DNA of 64,000 nt from Pycnococcus provasolii. Its lineage: Eukaryota > Chlorophyta > Pseudoscourfieldiophyceae > Pseudoscourfieldiales. Shown one piece after another: positions 28,155 through 37,554 of this stretch. The number at the start of each line of letters is the position of its first letter. Position 1 is the stretch's first letter. The position numbers and the translations under genes were made by a program. Below the pieces are notes generated by a model that made no database searches, was not told the DNA's origin, and was given only the letters and a program-made list of their open reading frames with translations. The stretch is taken from the NCBI GenBank assembly GCA_049487715.1, contig CP150562.1:620001-684000 (forward strand), given 5' to 3'.

Positions 28155-30440
28155 ATGTCGATGTCGTCCATTTACATCGCTGCTCGTCATGGTCCTTCTC
28201 ATCCTCTTCGTGCTCTTCGTCCTACTGGTCCTAGGCGTCGTCATTATAAGTCTCCTATTGCGAGGGTGGCATCTCCTTCTTCATCTTCATCTTCATCTCC
28301 TTCTGCTTCTGAGAAGGAGGTTTCCTCGTCAACTTCAGATCAAATTCAAGCACCGCTCGATTCAGGTTCGCACTCGCACGCAGAACATCGTGAAAATCTC
28401 GCGGACATGTCCATGGAAGAGCTCATGGCGGACCCGCGTGCGTCTCTCAGCGCGGCGGGGCTCGAAGATGGTCCGCCGCGATTCTGGTGTCCGATTGACA
28501 CGAAACCACCTGCGACAAACGACGACGACGACGACGACGACCGACCTCTGCTCATCTACATACCCGGCTTAGACGGGTCCGGGTTCGCAGCCATGAGACA
28601 GTGGAGATCCATATCAGCCGCTTTTCAGCTCGAGTGCCTCACCATACCGGCGTCTGACCGCACGTCAGCCTTAAACCTCGCAAAAATCATTGCCAGCCGA
28701 GTCGCGACAGCAAAGCGGGATCAGCCAAACCGAAGCGTGTGCCTGCTCGGAGAAAGCATGGGGGGCCTGCTCGCATTGCTAGCCGCTAGCGAAGCGGCCC
28801 GAAACGTCGACAGGCTCTATCTTGCCAACCCCGCGAGCTCGTTCGAAAGAGCTCCCATTGCCGCTGTCGCGCCAAGCTTCCCCATCTTCCCCGAACCGCT
28901 GTACGAGGCACTGCCCCTCGTCCTCGCGCCGGTACTCATCGATCCCGTCAAAAGCACGCGACGCGTCATCGCAAGAACGGTCAACGACGGCGAAGCGATG
29001 ACGAGCGCAGACGACGTCGACCTCAACGCCTTGCTAACCTCCGACCCAGGCGCCGTCGCCGATGCGCTTCTGACGGTGCTGACTGGATTCCAGCGAACGC
29101 TCATCGAGTGCCTGCCCAAGGCGACACTCGCACATCGTCTGGAGATTCTTCGCGACGGATGCGCGGCGCTCGACGACGCAGCTCTCGCGCGAATTCAGTG
29201 CAAGACGCTCGTGCTCGCAGGCGACTCCGACCTCCTCCTGCCAAGCGCGGAGGAGGCGACGCGGCTCAAACAAGCTCTGCCCAACTGTGTGACACGAACG
29301 TACAGCGGAGTGAGCCATGCCATTCTGCAGGATCCCTCGGTGGACTTTTCACGTGTGGTTCAGGAGTACTCGTGCTACCCATCACTGCCTGCTCGCCGGC
29401 GACGACGACGCAACAAGCCAACGCACAAGAGCAGCAACGAACCTCTCAGGCGTTTCGACAACTGGCTCCCACCTCGCGATGAAGATCTCGCCGAAGCGAA
29501 ACAATTTCTCGATCCGCAGCGACGCTTGCACTCGCCCGTGTTCCTGTCGCAGCATGCTGACGGCCGTGTCGTGCGTGGGCTTGGTGCTGTACCCCCGCTA
29601 AACAGCGAGAAGTCCAGTGGCAACAAGCCTGTTCTCTTTGTGGGAAATCACCAGCTCCTCGCGGGTGACCTGGGACAGCTCATCGACGGCCTGCACGCGA
29701 ATACGGGCTGCTGGGTGCGAGGGCTTGCGCACCCTTTCGTCGTCGGAGGCGCCGGTGCCGCCGGCGGCAACGCCGGTCCTGGTGGGGAGGCTGGTGGCGG
29801 TTCCTTCTTGCGTCGTTTCGGCGCCGTACCAGTCAGTGGCCGGTCGCTCGTTTCCCTTCTGTCGAATGGCGAGCCGTGCCTGCTATTTCCAGGTGGCGTG
29901 CGCGAGGCTTACAAGCTGAAGAATGAGGAGTACAAGCTGCTGTGGCCGGAGAAGCCTGAATTCGTGCGTGCAGCGAACAGACACGGGGCGTTGATTGTGC
30001 CTTTTGCCGCTGTGGGTGCGGAGGACTGTCTCGACTTGGTGCTCGATACGTCGGAGGTGCGCAACCTTCCCGACTTTTTAGGCGGAGAGGCGCGTAGGCG
30101 TGCTGACAGCGTTCGCGGTCCTCGCATGGGTGGTGCCGCAGAAGCTCAGCTTGCGGGTGAGAGTTTCCTCTCGCCCGTTGCTGTTCCCAATGGTAAGCTG
30201 GAGCGCTGGTACTTCTTCTTCGGTTCTCCAGTGGACATGTCGGAGACGGGCGAGTTTGCGCATGCGACGGAAGACGCTGACATCGCTTCTGCGGCGTACG
30301 CGGAGGTGAAGAGGCGTTGCCAGCACGGCCTGGACTATTTGCTGCGAGAGAGGTCAAACGACCCGTTCCAGAGCCTCTTGCCAAGGGTGGCTTACGAGCA
30401 GATGTATGGAAAGTCTGCACCCACATTTCCTCTGAGGTGA
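28155..30440 (+). CDS. Phytyl ester synthase / diacylglycerol acyltransferase-like protein
   Basis: The product (761 residues from ATG 28155) belongs to the plant esterase/lipase/thioesterase family that includes Arabidopsis PES1 and PES2, plastid proteins that make fatty-acid phytyl esters and triacylglycerol. MSMSSIYIAARHG begins a Ser/Arg-rich plastid leader. The alpha/beta-hydrolase half has LLIYIPGLDGSGF, the nucleophile motif LLGESMGGLLALLAASEA and SHAILQDP with a candidate catalytic His. The acyltransferase half has VGNHQLLAGDLGQLID (NHxxxxxD in place of the bacterial HxxxxD), GAVPVSGRSLVSLL and CLLFPGGVREAYK. Both halves and their order match the family. ATG 27942 and 27996 are in frame but precede or overlap a promoter box. 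Confidence 0.88.
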   Translation: MSMSSIYIAARHGPSHPLRALRPTGPRRRHYKSPIARVASPSSSSSSSPSASEKEVSSSTSDQIQAPLDSGSHSHAEHRENLADMSMEELMADPRASLSAAGLEDGPPRFWCPIDTKPPATNDDDDDDDRPLLIYIPGLDGSGFAAMRQWRSISAAFQLECLTIPASDRTSALNLAKIIASRVATAKRDQPNRSVCLLGESMGGLLALLAASEAARNVDRLYLANPASSFERAPIAAVAPSFPIFPEPLYEALPLVLAPVLIDPVKSTRRVIARTVNDGEAMTSADDVDLNALLTSDPGAVADALLTVLTGFQRTLIECLPKATLAHRLEILRDGCAALDDAALARIQCKTLVLAGDSDLLLPSAEEATRLKQALPNCVTRTYSGVSHAILQDPSVDFSRVVQEYSCYPSLPARRRRRRNKPTHKSSNEPLRRFDNWLPPRDEDLAEAKQFLDPQRRLHSPVFLSQHADGRVVRGLGAVPPLNSEKSSGNKPVLFVGNHQLLAGDLGQLIDGLHANTGCWVRGLAHPFVVGGAGAAGGNAGPGGEAGGGSFLRRFGAVPVSGRSLVSLLSNGEPCLLFPGGVREAYKLKNEEYKLLWPEKPEFVRAANRHGALIVPFAAVGAEDCLDLVLDTSEVRNLPDFLGGEARRRADSVRGPRMGGAAEAQLAGESFLSPVAVPNGKLERWYFFFGSPVDMSETGEFAHATEDADIASAAYAEVKRRCQHGLDYLLRERSNDPFQSLLPRVAYEQMYGKSAPTFPLR

Positions 30441-30597
30441 TGAGTGGAGGTGGTGGTTGTGGCGCAGTGGCGGTGGCGGTGTGATTTCCCTTGTTGTTTT
30501 TCTGCATACATTCTTTTTTTCTTTTCTACTTTTACAATAAATGTAACTAACTTTTGTAACGTGTGGTCCTTTCTTGACGCCTGTCGTCTCTCGTTTG

Positions 30598-30609
30598 TAG
30601 GGTTAGGGC
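30598..30609 (+). promoter_or_regulatory. Short telo-box (TAGGGTTAGGGC)
   Basis: A two-unit TTAGGG-like site lies 158 bases after the acyltransferase stop. No gene starts clearly nearby on the plus strand, so its meaning is uncertain. Confidence 0.25.
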
Positions 30610-30937
30610 TACGGTCCATCGGTTATTCCGCTCGTGAGAAAATTCACAAGTGCCGCGCAATACTTTTTGCCGTGCCCAGATGCACCATCAAACGCGATCG
30701 GTGCATCGAGCCACTCGCGAACACGTTGTTCCGTAAGGCGTTGCACTTCGCCTACGGGAATGCGCGTTGTGTATCGCTTGTACTTTTCTTGAGAGCTTTG
30801 GATCGCCATCGCTCGCCTTGTTGCATTTGATGACGCCGTTGCAATCTTTGTAACGCCCGCCCGTCATGTCCCACAGCCAGTTGGAAATGGCAAGCAAAAG
30901 TATGTCCTTGTCGGGAGCAGCTTCGCCTCGCGACCGC

Positions 30938-31237
30938 TTACCTCCTTGGCCTTGAGTCTGTGCGGCACTCCTTGCACCGTTCACGCCGGCGATTGTGTGC
31001 GCATATTGAGCCGCCACCACATTCCTTGCATCGTGAACGGCGGCGATTGTGCACGCATATCGATTTGCCACCACATTCCTTGCACGAGTTACGAGACGGC
31101 GGCGGCCCTTGAAGGCTTGAAGTCGCACCCAGGCTCGCCGTCGCACATCGCGGTCGCAAACCGCGCGACGTCGCCCCCCACCACCTCTTGTTGCGCCGTT
31201 GAAGGCTCGTCGTCGTCGACCACACCCATTCCACCAT
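30938..31237 (-). pseudogene. Fragment of a CKECGG / ICxHNR Cys-His repeat gene
   Basis: The minus frame encodes two and a half 18-residue repeats: CKECGGKSICVHNRRRSR, then CKECGGGSICAHNRRRER, then CKEC. The DNA repeats every 54 bases near 30970, 31024 and 31078. The C..C...C..H spacing resembles metal-binding repeats common in algal, oomycete and giant-virus proteins and is distantly like EsV-1-7 repeats. The frame ends right after a candidate splice donor (AGG|AG GTAAGC, exon end near 30942), so it may be an exon rather than a dead gene. Other minus frames just downstream (30609-30809 with TEQRVREWLDAPIAFDG; 30810-30935 with LLLAISNWLWDMTGGRY) also look coding. It is therefore either a spliced gene with several small exons or a decayed copy. 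Confidence 0.5.
30960..31090. repeat. 54-bp tandem repeat, about 2.4 copies
   Basis: CCTTGCA recurs at 30970, 31024 and 31078, and the intervening sequence is about 85% identical between units. The period of 54 bases equals 18 codons and encodes the CKECGG...ICxHNR unit on the minus strand, which supports a protein-repeat origin. Confidence 0.7.
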
Positions 31238-31404
31238 AGATCACAACAACTCACTGTTGTGTTGTTTGACTTGTTTCCTAATCTTAGACTCAAAAACTTC
31301 CCTTTGTTGCGCAACCGGGATCCCGAAACTCCCCCCCCCCCCAAGGGCCCAGGTGAGGGATTGCTATCTTTCGGTCAAAATTTTATCCATTTCCTTGCCG
31401 CACG

Positions 31405-32403
31405 ATGGCGAAGTTGGCGCCAGCTGTGACTCATGTATCTGTGCCGCGTGTACCTCCTTTCAGAGCAGCTCCTTCTTGCTCTCGGCGTTTAGCTCATCCC
31501 GTTTCCCCCTCTCGTTTTCAGGCCTCTTCTTCCGATACCTTGGTTTCCTCTCCCGATCACGTTCACCCCATCGTTGTCAACATCGAGCACACAGACTGCT
31601 TCGGCATGGTGTTCTACGGAAACTACTTCAGGTTCATGGAAGAGGCGCGCGAATCGCTCTTCGGGGGTTCCTCTTCTCTGGCCGCGGCTCGTCGGAGAAT
31701 ACGGCTCCTTTCCATCTCGTCGGCCAAATGGGCAGCTTCTGCGCGACTTGGCGACGTTCTACGTGTACGCACGACGATTATTTCTGAAGAGAGTTCTACG
31801 TGCGACAGTGGTGATGGTGACGAACGTGTCGTAAATCTAGAGCAGGTGGTTGAGAATACAGACGGAAAGACGTTCATGGCCGCGTCCGCGACGTGCCGAG
31901 TCGCGCACGAAGACGATAGCTGGAACACTAACGTCGTAGCTGATGAAATAAACGATAGCAAACTGGACGATGCCGACGTTGACTTTAGTGCGACGGTACC
32001 ATACTGCGTGGGTACGTCAGACGTCGACGCGAGCGGGTGTATCAACGAAGTTGCGGTGATGCGTGCGTTCGAGAGAGGGCGTACGGCGTGCCTCGGCGTA
32101 TCTTCGTCGACTGACGACGCAAGCAACGACGCAAGCAACGGCGCATCTACGTTGATGGCGTTGCAAGAGGCGGGCGTGTTGGTTGTAGTCACGCGCATGA
32201 AGGACTTTTGTTACGTTGGGGCGCCACCTCGGTACGGCCGCGAGCTCATTGCGCAGACTTCGTGCCGCACGTCTGCGGCCGGTGCGAAGTTGGATTTTCA
32301 CCAGTGGTTGGAATGCGCGTCGACGGGCGCGACAGTCGCGCGCGCGAACGTGACGTGCCTCTGCGTGGGCGAGGATGGAAGGAGGAAGCGCTTGCCCATC
32401 TGA
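31405..32403 (+). CDS. Double hotdog-fold acyl-CoA thioesterase, probably plastid
   Basis: This 332-residue protein contains two hotdog-fold (4HBT/YbgC-like) thioesterase units. The first starts at about residue 50, with VNIEHTDCFGMVFYGNYFRF and MEEARESL giving the usual Asp and aromatic active-site pattern. The second starts near 195 with YCVGTSDVDASGCINEVAVM and RAFERGRTA. The repeat shows the enzyme as a fused dimer. The N-terminal 45 residues are Ser/Arg-rich and hydrophobic at the front (PRVPPFRAAPSCSRRLAHP), a plausible plastid or mitochondrial leader. Relatives hydrolyse acyl-CoA or DHNA-CoA, the latter in phylloquinone synthesis; the substrate here cannot be decided. The second unit lacks the FMEEAR glutamate (it has FERGR), so one site may be inactive. 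It starts 168 bases past the Cys-His fragment. Confidence 0.8.
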   Translation: MAKLAPAVTHVSVPRVPPFRAAPSCSRRLAHPVSPSRFQASSSDTLVSSPDHVHPIVVNIEHTDCFGMVFYGNYFRFMEEARESLFGGSSSLAAARRRIRLLSISSAKWAASARLGDVLRVRTTIISEESSTCDSGDGDERVVNLEQVVENTDGKTFMAASATCRVAHEDDSWNTNVVADEINDSKLDDADVDFSATVPYCVGTSDVDASGCINEVAVMRAFERGRTACLGVSSSTDDASNDASNGASTLMALQEAGVLVVVTRMKDFCYVGAPPRYGRELIAQTSCRTSAAGAKLDFHQWLECASTGATVARANVTCLCVGEDGRRKRLPI

Positions 32404-33060
32404 TGGAATGTACATTTTTTTTATAAATAAAAAATACTTGCTTCGTGCAACAACAACAACAGCATTAATGGCTACAACACGCACCTAAGCTTATCGTATA
32501 TAAAGATTCGCTCCATTCCAAAACTCCCTCCCAAAATTTCGTTCCCCTGGAAATTGGGTAAACCTGGATAGTTACAGAAATCCGGGGATTGGAAATTGGG
32601 GCTTTGGTAGTATAAAATTACGACACCCCCCCGAAAAGCATCCGGGTCAGGAACCAACCGGTATCCCCAAAATTCCAAAAAGCTACAGGGAAAAAAAGAA
32701 CTAGCCGTTGGGGAAAAAAGAAAAGGAAAAAAAGGCCGCGTGCCCCGGGGTCCACCAAAATTTCCTCCTTTTGAGCCCAACCTACTTGGACTTCCTTCCC
32801 GAGTCCCGACCCGACAAAAGCTCCCTCGCAGCCCGCTCCCAAAAAAGAGCCTCGGAAGAAAACCGGTACCCCCATTTGGTTGAGGTAGCCGTTGGCGCAT
32901 CGTGGCCCCGCCTTGCGCACAGGGAGCTCCCTTGTTCCCGACAACATACAGCCCCGAGAGAACGTTCCCCGACCTATTCCTACACTGTTGTTCTCGAGGC
33001 GCCAAAACCACTCCTTTTCCTCTTTTTCCCTCGGTGCTCGCCCCTCCCTCTCCCTCATTT
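32404..33060. other. Intergenic region, no gene recognised
   Basis: The open frames here (for example the 170-180 residue minus frames) have no recognisable motif and an odd composition (many Gly/Phe/Arg). Positions 32480-32640 are AT-richer and hold GGAAATTGG twice, similar to units in the foldback insertion at 20235-20509. A pyrimidine-rich stretch from 32990 leads into the HMG gene's 5' exon. I see no RNA gene. Confidence 0.5.
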
Positions 33061-33100
33061 TCAAATACATCACGTCATTCCATTCTTTCCCTTTAGCTAG

Positions 33101-33578
33101 GTAAGTTTGAAACATGTCTGCCATGTCTGCTCTGCTTTTTGTGTTTTTGTGTTTGTGTTTTTGTGTTTTGTTTTGTCCTTGTTATTTTTCCTATGTTGTT
33201 ACTGTGCTTTGTTAGTTTTCGTGTGCTTTGTTAGGTTTCGTGTATGGCTCTTCTCTGCTTTTTTTTTATAGTGCAGGAGCTATATGGCTTTTTATGGCTT
33301 TAGAGTCCTGGTGGTTGAAAATACAGCTCGACCAGTTTGTACCGGACACGTGTGCCATGAAGACTGGGAACGTTTTCTTCGCGAAAAAACATACATACAG
33401 AAAAGCTTTTGCGTTCACACAACATACACCCTGCTCTCACCCAAACGGGCAACCTTGCCTGCAAAACGCGCGCGCGTGTCCCACTTTCTGCCTCATTTCT
33501 CGACTTTTCGACTTTTCGCGCCTGTTTCTGACTCTTCGCACAAAAACACAACAAAACACAACCTTTCCTCCTCTGCAG
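33101..33578 (+). other. 5'-UTR intron of the HMG-box gene
   Basis: A consensus donor TAG|GTAAGT at 33100/33101 and a strong acceptor CTTTCCTCCTCTGCAG ending at 33578 bound a 478-base T/G-rich intron. The acceptor lies 4 bases before the ATG at 33583. No open frame inside resembles a protein. Long first introns of this kind often carry enhancer activity; that is not shown here. Confidence 0.6.
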
Positions 33579-33582
33579 AACC

Positions 33583-34536
33583 ATGGTGAAGAGCGACGTA
33601 CGTGCCTACAACTGAAACTTGCCTGATTTCTCCTTTTTTTTGCATGGACACGCGCCTTCCTTTCAAAATTCCTCGAATTTTTTGAATTTCAAACTGCACA
33701 TATGCAAACGAAACACGCAATTCAACGCGTGCTGCTCACAAGAAACTAACACAAATAAACAACCGTCTCCTGCACAAACAAAACACAGCGTCCCAAGGAC
33801 CCCAATGCGCCGAAGCGCGCGAAGTCTGCGTACTTCTTCTTCCTGTACGTAGCACACAACCTGCCCCCGCGGCCCCTCGCTCCATTTTCAAATTTCAAAA
33901 AAAAATTAGTCTCAAACCAGGAGCACTAACACGTGAACACTGCAACCACTGCAACGTAAACAAAACGCGCACTTTTACAAACACAGGGATGACGCCCGTG
34001 ACAAGGTGAAGAAAAAGAACCCCACTGCCGGCTTTGGCGAGCTCGGAAAGCTCATGGGCGACATGTGGTCCAAGCTCTCTGAGAAGGAGAAGCTGACGTA
34101 CCAGAAGAAGGCTGACAAGGACAAGGAGCGCTACAACGCTGAGAAGGAGGCATACGTGCCCCCGACGCCGCCGGTTCCGAAGGACTGGTGCGAGGCGCAG
34201 GACCCCAACACGGGCAAGACGTACTACTACAACCGCAAGACGTCCGAGACGACCTGGAGCCGCCCCGAGGCTGCTCCACTGAAGCTCAAGAAGAAGAAGA
34301 AGGACCCCGACGCGCCCAAGCGCGCGAAGTCTGCGTACTTCTTCTTCATGGACGCCGTGCGCGCGGACACGAAGAAGAAGAACCCGACCGCCACGATTGG
34401 CGAGCTCGGAAAGCTCATGGGTGCCGCGTGGTCCAAGATCGCGGACAAGGACAAGGCGAAGTACCAGAAGCAGGCGGAAGAGGACAAGGGGCGCTACGAG
34501 CGGGCCAAGGCAGAGTACGAGCGCACCAAGGCGTAA
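33583..34536 (+). CDS. HMG-box / WW / HMG-box chromatin protein, spliced
   Basis: The coding exons are 33583-33597, 33789-33844 and 33987-34536, giving 206 residues. Introns start GTACGT in both cases and end ACAG; the phases (0 and 2) agree. The first HMG box, DPNAPKRAKSAYFFFLDDAR through KKADKDKERYNAEKEAY, is reassembled only after splicing. A WW domain follows: VPKDWCEAQDPNTGKTYYYN and RKTSETTWSRPE. Then comes a second HMG box, from DPDAPKRAKSAYFFFMDAVR to GRYERAKAEYERTKA. HMG boxes bend DNA and HMGB proteins are abundant chromatin architects; a WW domain binds Pro-rich peptides. A linker (KLKKKKKDPD) joins the last two domains. The second box is nearly identical to the first, suggesting an internal duplication. 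Confidence 0.88.
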
Positions 34537-35319
34537 GCTGCGCCGCGGTTGGGGATGTAACCCGTGTTGAAGGAAACGGAACGCCGGAATTCGCACCAAA
34601 GAAGGACGCACTCTTCTCAATCCATCGTTTTTATTCAGGTACTATGTATGATGAATTACAAGATATTTTGGTTTTCAAAAAACTTTTTAAAAAAAGGGAG
34701 AGGGACCCACCCCTACAGTGACGAAAGTTTCGGATCTAAGAGGCCGGGCAACACGCAGAAAGCATACAACCTGTGCATGCATGCCAGCCTGCCGCCCTAG
34801 TCTATAAAGAACCCGGCAGCACAGGGCAGCACAGGGTGGCATAACCAGCCTGCCAGCCTGCCAGCCTGCCATCCCATGATGCCTATGATAATGATTGAGG
34901 GGTTAACCGGTGGCTCCGGGAGTCTGCACGTCAGGGGCCCATTCCTGTACTACGAGTAGGAAGCCTAGAGGGGTTGGTTGGCAGAGAACGAACCAGCGAG
35001 CTCGAGAGGGAAACAAACGTCTGTGGTGGTTCCAAAGGGAACGAAAAAAGTCAAAGCCTCCAAGGAAAAAAGCAACCCCAATTCGTGGAGACAATCTTTG
35101 GTTTAGATCTTTTTGCCGACGGATTCCACTGGGACTCGTTCTTTTGGAGCCTGTGAGAGCCTAGTATTCCCTATTGGAAATTGTGGCCCAAATCGGTTTT
35201 GCTCAATCTCAGGCCCCCCTTCCCCCCTCCAAACACCCCGTCCCCCGTCGCTCTAACCCGTTTTTGAGCCAACCAATCATTCTAGTTTTTGGTCATCTCC
35301 ACTTGTGCTCTTGTATTGT
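34537..35319. other. Intergenic region between the HMG and MYB genes
   Basis: No protein-like frame is present. A CCAGCCTG-type tandem repeat occupies about 34850-34872, with a related CCAGCCTGCCGCC at 34782-34794. A C-rich block at 35212-35245 and CCAACCAATCATT near 35269 (a CCAAT-like site) lie before the MYB uORF. The region probably holds the HMG 3' end and the MYB promoter. Confidence 0.5.
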
Positions 35320-35436
35320 ATGGCGCAACACGTGCCTTCTCTTCCTCTTCCTCTTTCTCGCGATTCATCTGCGTCGCACCTGGAGAAGTTGCTTACGGTG
35401 GTCCTGCGGTCCCTGCTCCTGGTGGTCTACCTTTAA
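35320..35436 (+). CDS. Upstream ORF (38 residues) of the MYB gene
   Basis: ATG 35320 opens a 38-codon frame that begins MAQHVPSLPLPLSRD and ends KLLTVVLRSLLLVVYL. Its TAA ends at 35436, only 5 bases before the MYB ATG at 35442. This spacing suggests translational control or reinitiation at the MYB start. It could instead be removed by an unseen intron. Confidence 0.45.
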   Translation: MAQHVPSLPLPLSRDSSASHLEKLLTVVLRSLLLVVYL

Positions 35437-35441
35437 AGAAA

Positions 35442-37352
35442 ATGAATACGCCGTCTTTTGTGGGGGTCGAAGAGATGTCAGACAAGTCCAGAGACTTGGC
35501 TCCTGCTGTTTTGGAATCTCCAGAGATTCCGACTTCGGGGCAATCTCCTCGAGATATCAGTCATCAGCACCACCACCAGCTGGAGATGAGGAGCTCACTT
35601 GACGTACCGGTGGCGTGTGGAGCAGCGGCATCCTTGATGATGCCTGGTGTTGCGCAACCGACAGCACCCGCGAACGTCGACGCGACGACGACGTGCGTCA
35701 GTGCTGACGTCAACGCGAGTGCGCTCGCAGCCACAACCACGGGCTACGATCTTCCACCGCGCATAAGCCTACCAGGATGCCTGCCAGATGCTGCACATCC
35801 GGTCAGCGTGCTGCAGCAGGCTGGTGTGAAAACAAGTCAGCACGACCTGCAGCACAACGTGAGCACATCAGGAGCTGGTGAACCGTCCAGTGCGGCACCA
35901 CCAAGGAATCACCACGAAGTTCACGCAGGCATCGCCGCCGCGGAAGAAGCGGCACGTGCGATGGGACTTCCCGACGAAGAAGCGACCGCCATCGCACACG
36001 CCGCGGCCGCCGCCGCGGCTGCCGCGCACGCGGCTGCGGAAGCTCCTCAGGTTGTGCCCTCGCTGACAGAAGCGCAGCTCAAGGAAGTCGCGTCCACGTC
36101 TGCGCCTGCTGGCTCGTCTGCAACGCCACTCAACAAAGGCTCGCACTGGAGCGAGCAGGAGCACCTCTCATTCCTCCTTGGCCTGCAAAAGCTCGGCAAG
36201 GGAAACTGGAGAGCACTCAGCCGCGTGTTCGTGCCAAGCCGAACGCCCGTGCAGGTTGCAAGTCACGCGCAAAAGCATTTTCTAAGACACACCGGCCTTG
36301 GGAAGCGAAACAGCCGCTTCGCATCCATTGAGAAGGTGTTCTTGGAGTGGCTCGCCACGGACAACAAAGCCTTGCCGTCCACGCACGTCGACGCGAAGCA
36401 GACCATCGACCGCTTCTTCGCGTCGTTGCGTGGCCACGTGCTGCGCGACCACGCCACCACGCTTACCGCCAACGTGCCATCCACATCGGCGGATTTGAAC
36501 CAGGCACCTACACCCCCCTCCCCGGAAAGCCACCACGCTGTCCAGGGACAGCACGTGCAGCAGCCGTCGTTGCCCTCGTACACGGAGATGGCTGCGCAAC
36601 CTTGGTTTCCACTCGCTCTGGCGCCATTTCCCATCAACAGTCTTCAGACGTCTCTTTCACCACCTCTCTTCCCTAGCGGACACCAGCTGCTTTCGTTCTC
36701 ACAGGGTGCCATCCCTGGACCGTCGCCTATGGTGTATCCCGATCTTGCCTCAGCATACGCGAGGGCGCAGGCGGCATTTAACATGCAGCAGCAGCAGCAG
36801 CAGCAGCAGCTCATGCGAATGCAGGAGCAGCAGGAGGAAGGTGCGGCCGTGGCACCTCCACCGACTATGGTGACGGCAGATGCATCGGGGCATGCGGCAC
36901 GACCACCACCGCCTCCGCCGCCTCCTCCTCCTTCTGCCACCAAATCGGCGGGGACGAAGAGAAAATCTTTCCACGGGCCGTCATCTTCTCCCAAAAAAGG
37001 AGGCAAGGGTGTGACGGTGGAGTACACTGCCTCGCCAATTTGTCGGCCAATTGCGCACCGTGCGGATGACGACAACAATGCCGCGGTGAAGGTGGTTGAG
37101 AAGGAGCTTGCCGCGGCAGTGGCAGAGGCGAACGAATTTGGCGACGCGATGGTTCCCGTCGTTCCAGGCATGCTCGAGCCCGAGCATGGTGTCGCGGAAG
37201 GCGGCGACATGCCAAAGCGAATGCGCCTGAGTGCATTTAGCCTCGCTTCGGAGGGTCCGGTTTGGACGCCACGCATACGCGTCAACGTTGCCAGCGCCAT
37301 GAAGCAAGTCAAGAAGTGGGAGGACGTAAATCAGTACGGATTCATGGAGTGA
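35442..37352 (+). CDS. SHAQKYF-class single-repeat MYB transcription factor (MYBS/KUA1-like)
   Basis: The protein has 636 residues from ATG 35442; the longer frame begins with a TTG. The MYB repeat at about residues 228-278 reads HWSEQEHLSFLLGLQKLGKG, NWRALSRVFV and SRTPVQVASHAQKHFLR. This SHAQKYF-type repeat, with the GLQKLGKGxWR signature, is closer to plant MYBS/KUA1 sugar- and light-response factors than to LHY/CCA1. The N-terminus is Ala/Thr/His-rich with poly-Ala. The C-terminal half is disordered, with a CAG-encoded run of 8 Gln at 36786-36809, a poly-Pro run near 36900 and KRK nuclear-localisation-like stretches. It probably binds TATCCA-like DNA in the nucleus, by family. Confidence 0.82.
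   Translation: MNTPSFVGVEEMSDKSRDLAPAVLESPEIPTSGQSPRDISHQHHHQLEMRSSLDVPVACGAAASLMMPGVAQPTAPANVDATTTCVSADVNASALAATTTGYDLPPRISLPGCLPDAAHPVSVLQQAGVKTSQHDLQHNVSTSGAGEPSSAAPPRNHHEVHAGIAAAEEAARAMGLPDEEATAIAHAAAAAAAAAHAAAEAPQVVPSLTEAQLKEVASTSAPAGSSATPLNKGSHWSEQEHLSFLLGLQKLGKGNWRALSRVFVPSRTPVQVASHAQKHFLRHTGLGKRNSRFASIEKVFLEWLATDNKALPSTHVDAKQTIDRFFASLRGHVLRDHATTLTANVPSTSADLNQAPTPPSPESHHAVQGQHVQQPSLPSYTEMAAQPWFPLALAPFPINSLQTSLSPPLFPSGHQLLSFSQGAIPGPSPMVYPDLASAYARAQAAFNMQQQQQQQQLMRMQEQQEEGAAVAPPPTMVTADASGHAARPPPPPPPPPPSATKSAGTKRKSFHGPSSSPKKGGKGVTVEYTASPICRPIAHRADDDNNAAVKVVEKELAAAVAEANEFGDAMVPVVPGMLEPEHGVAEGGDMPKRMRLSAFSLASEGPVWTPRIRVNVASAMKQVKKWEDVNQYGFME
36786..36809. repeat. CAG microsatellite in the MYB gene
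   Basis: Eight CAG codons encode poly-Gln in the disordered part of the MYB protein. The tract is pure and is likely to vary in length between strains. Confidence 0.7.
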
Positions 37353-37554
37353 ATTGAGTGAAGCTTTGTGTCCACCTGCTTCCTTTTTGTCGTGTGTTTT
37401 ACTACTACAATTAACAACATTCTATTCTTTGTTTTTTCTTTCCTTCAGCACCACTTCCTATGCAAACTCAAAAAAAAAAAAAAATCTTCTCGTGACACAA
37501 AGGTGGGGGAAAAGTTATTTGTTGCGTGTCCGCATCTCTCGCCTCAGCCTCCTC

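Noticed and set aside
30688-31344. 218-residue minus frame over the Cys-His repeats
   Set aside because: It reads the 54-bp repeats out of frame (RNVVANRYACTIAA), whereas the 99-residue frame gives the conserved CKECGG pattern.
32472-33124. 170-180 residue minus frames upstream of the HMG gene
   Set aside because: They lie in the HMG promoter and 5' leader, have odd composition and no recognisable motif.
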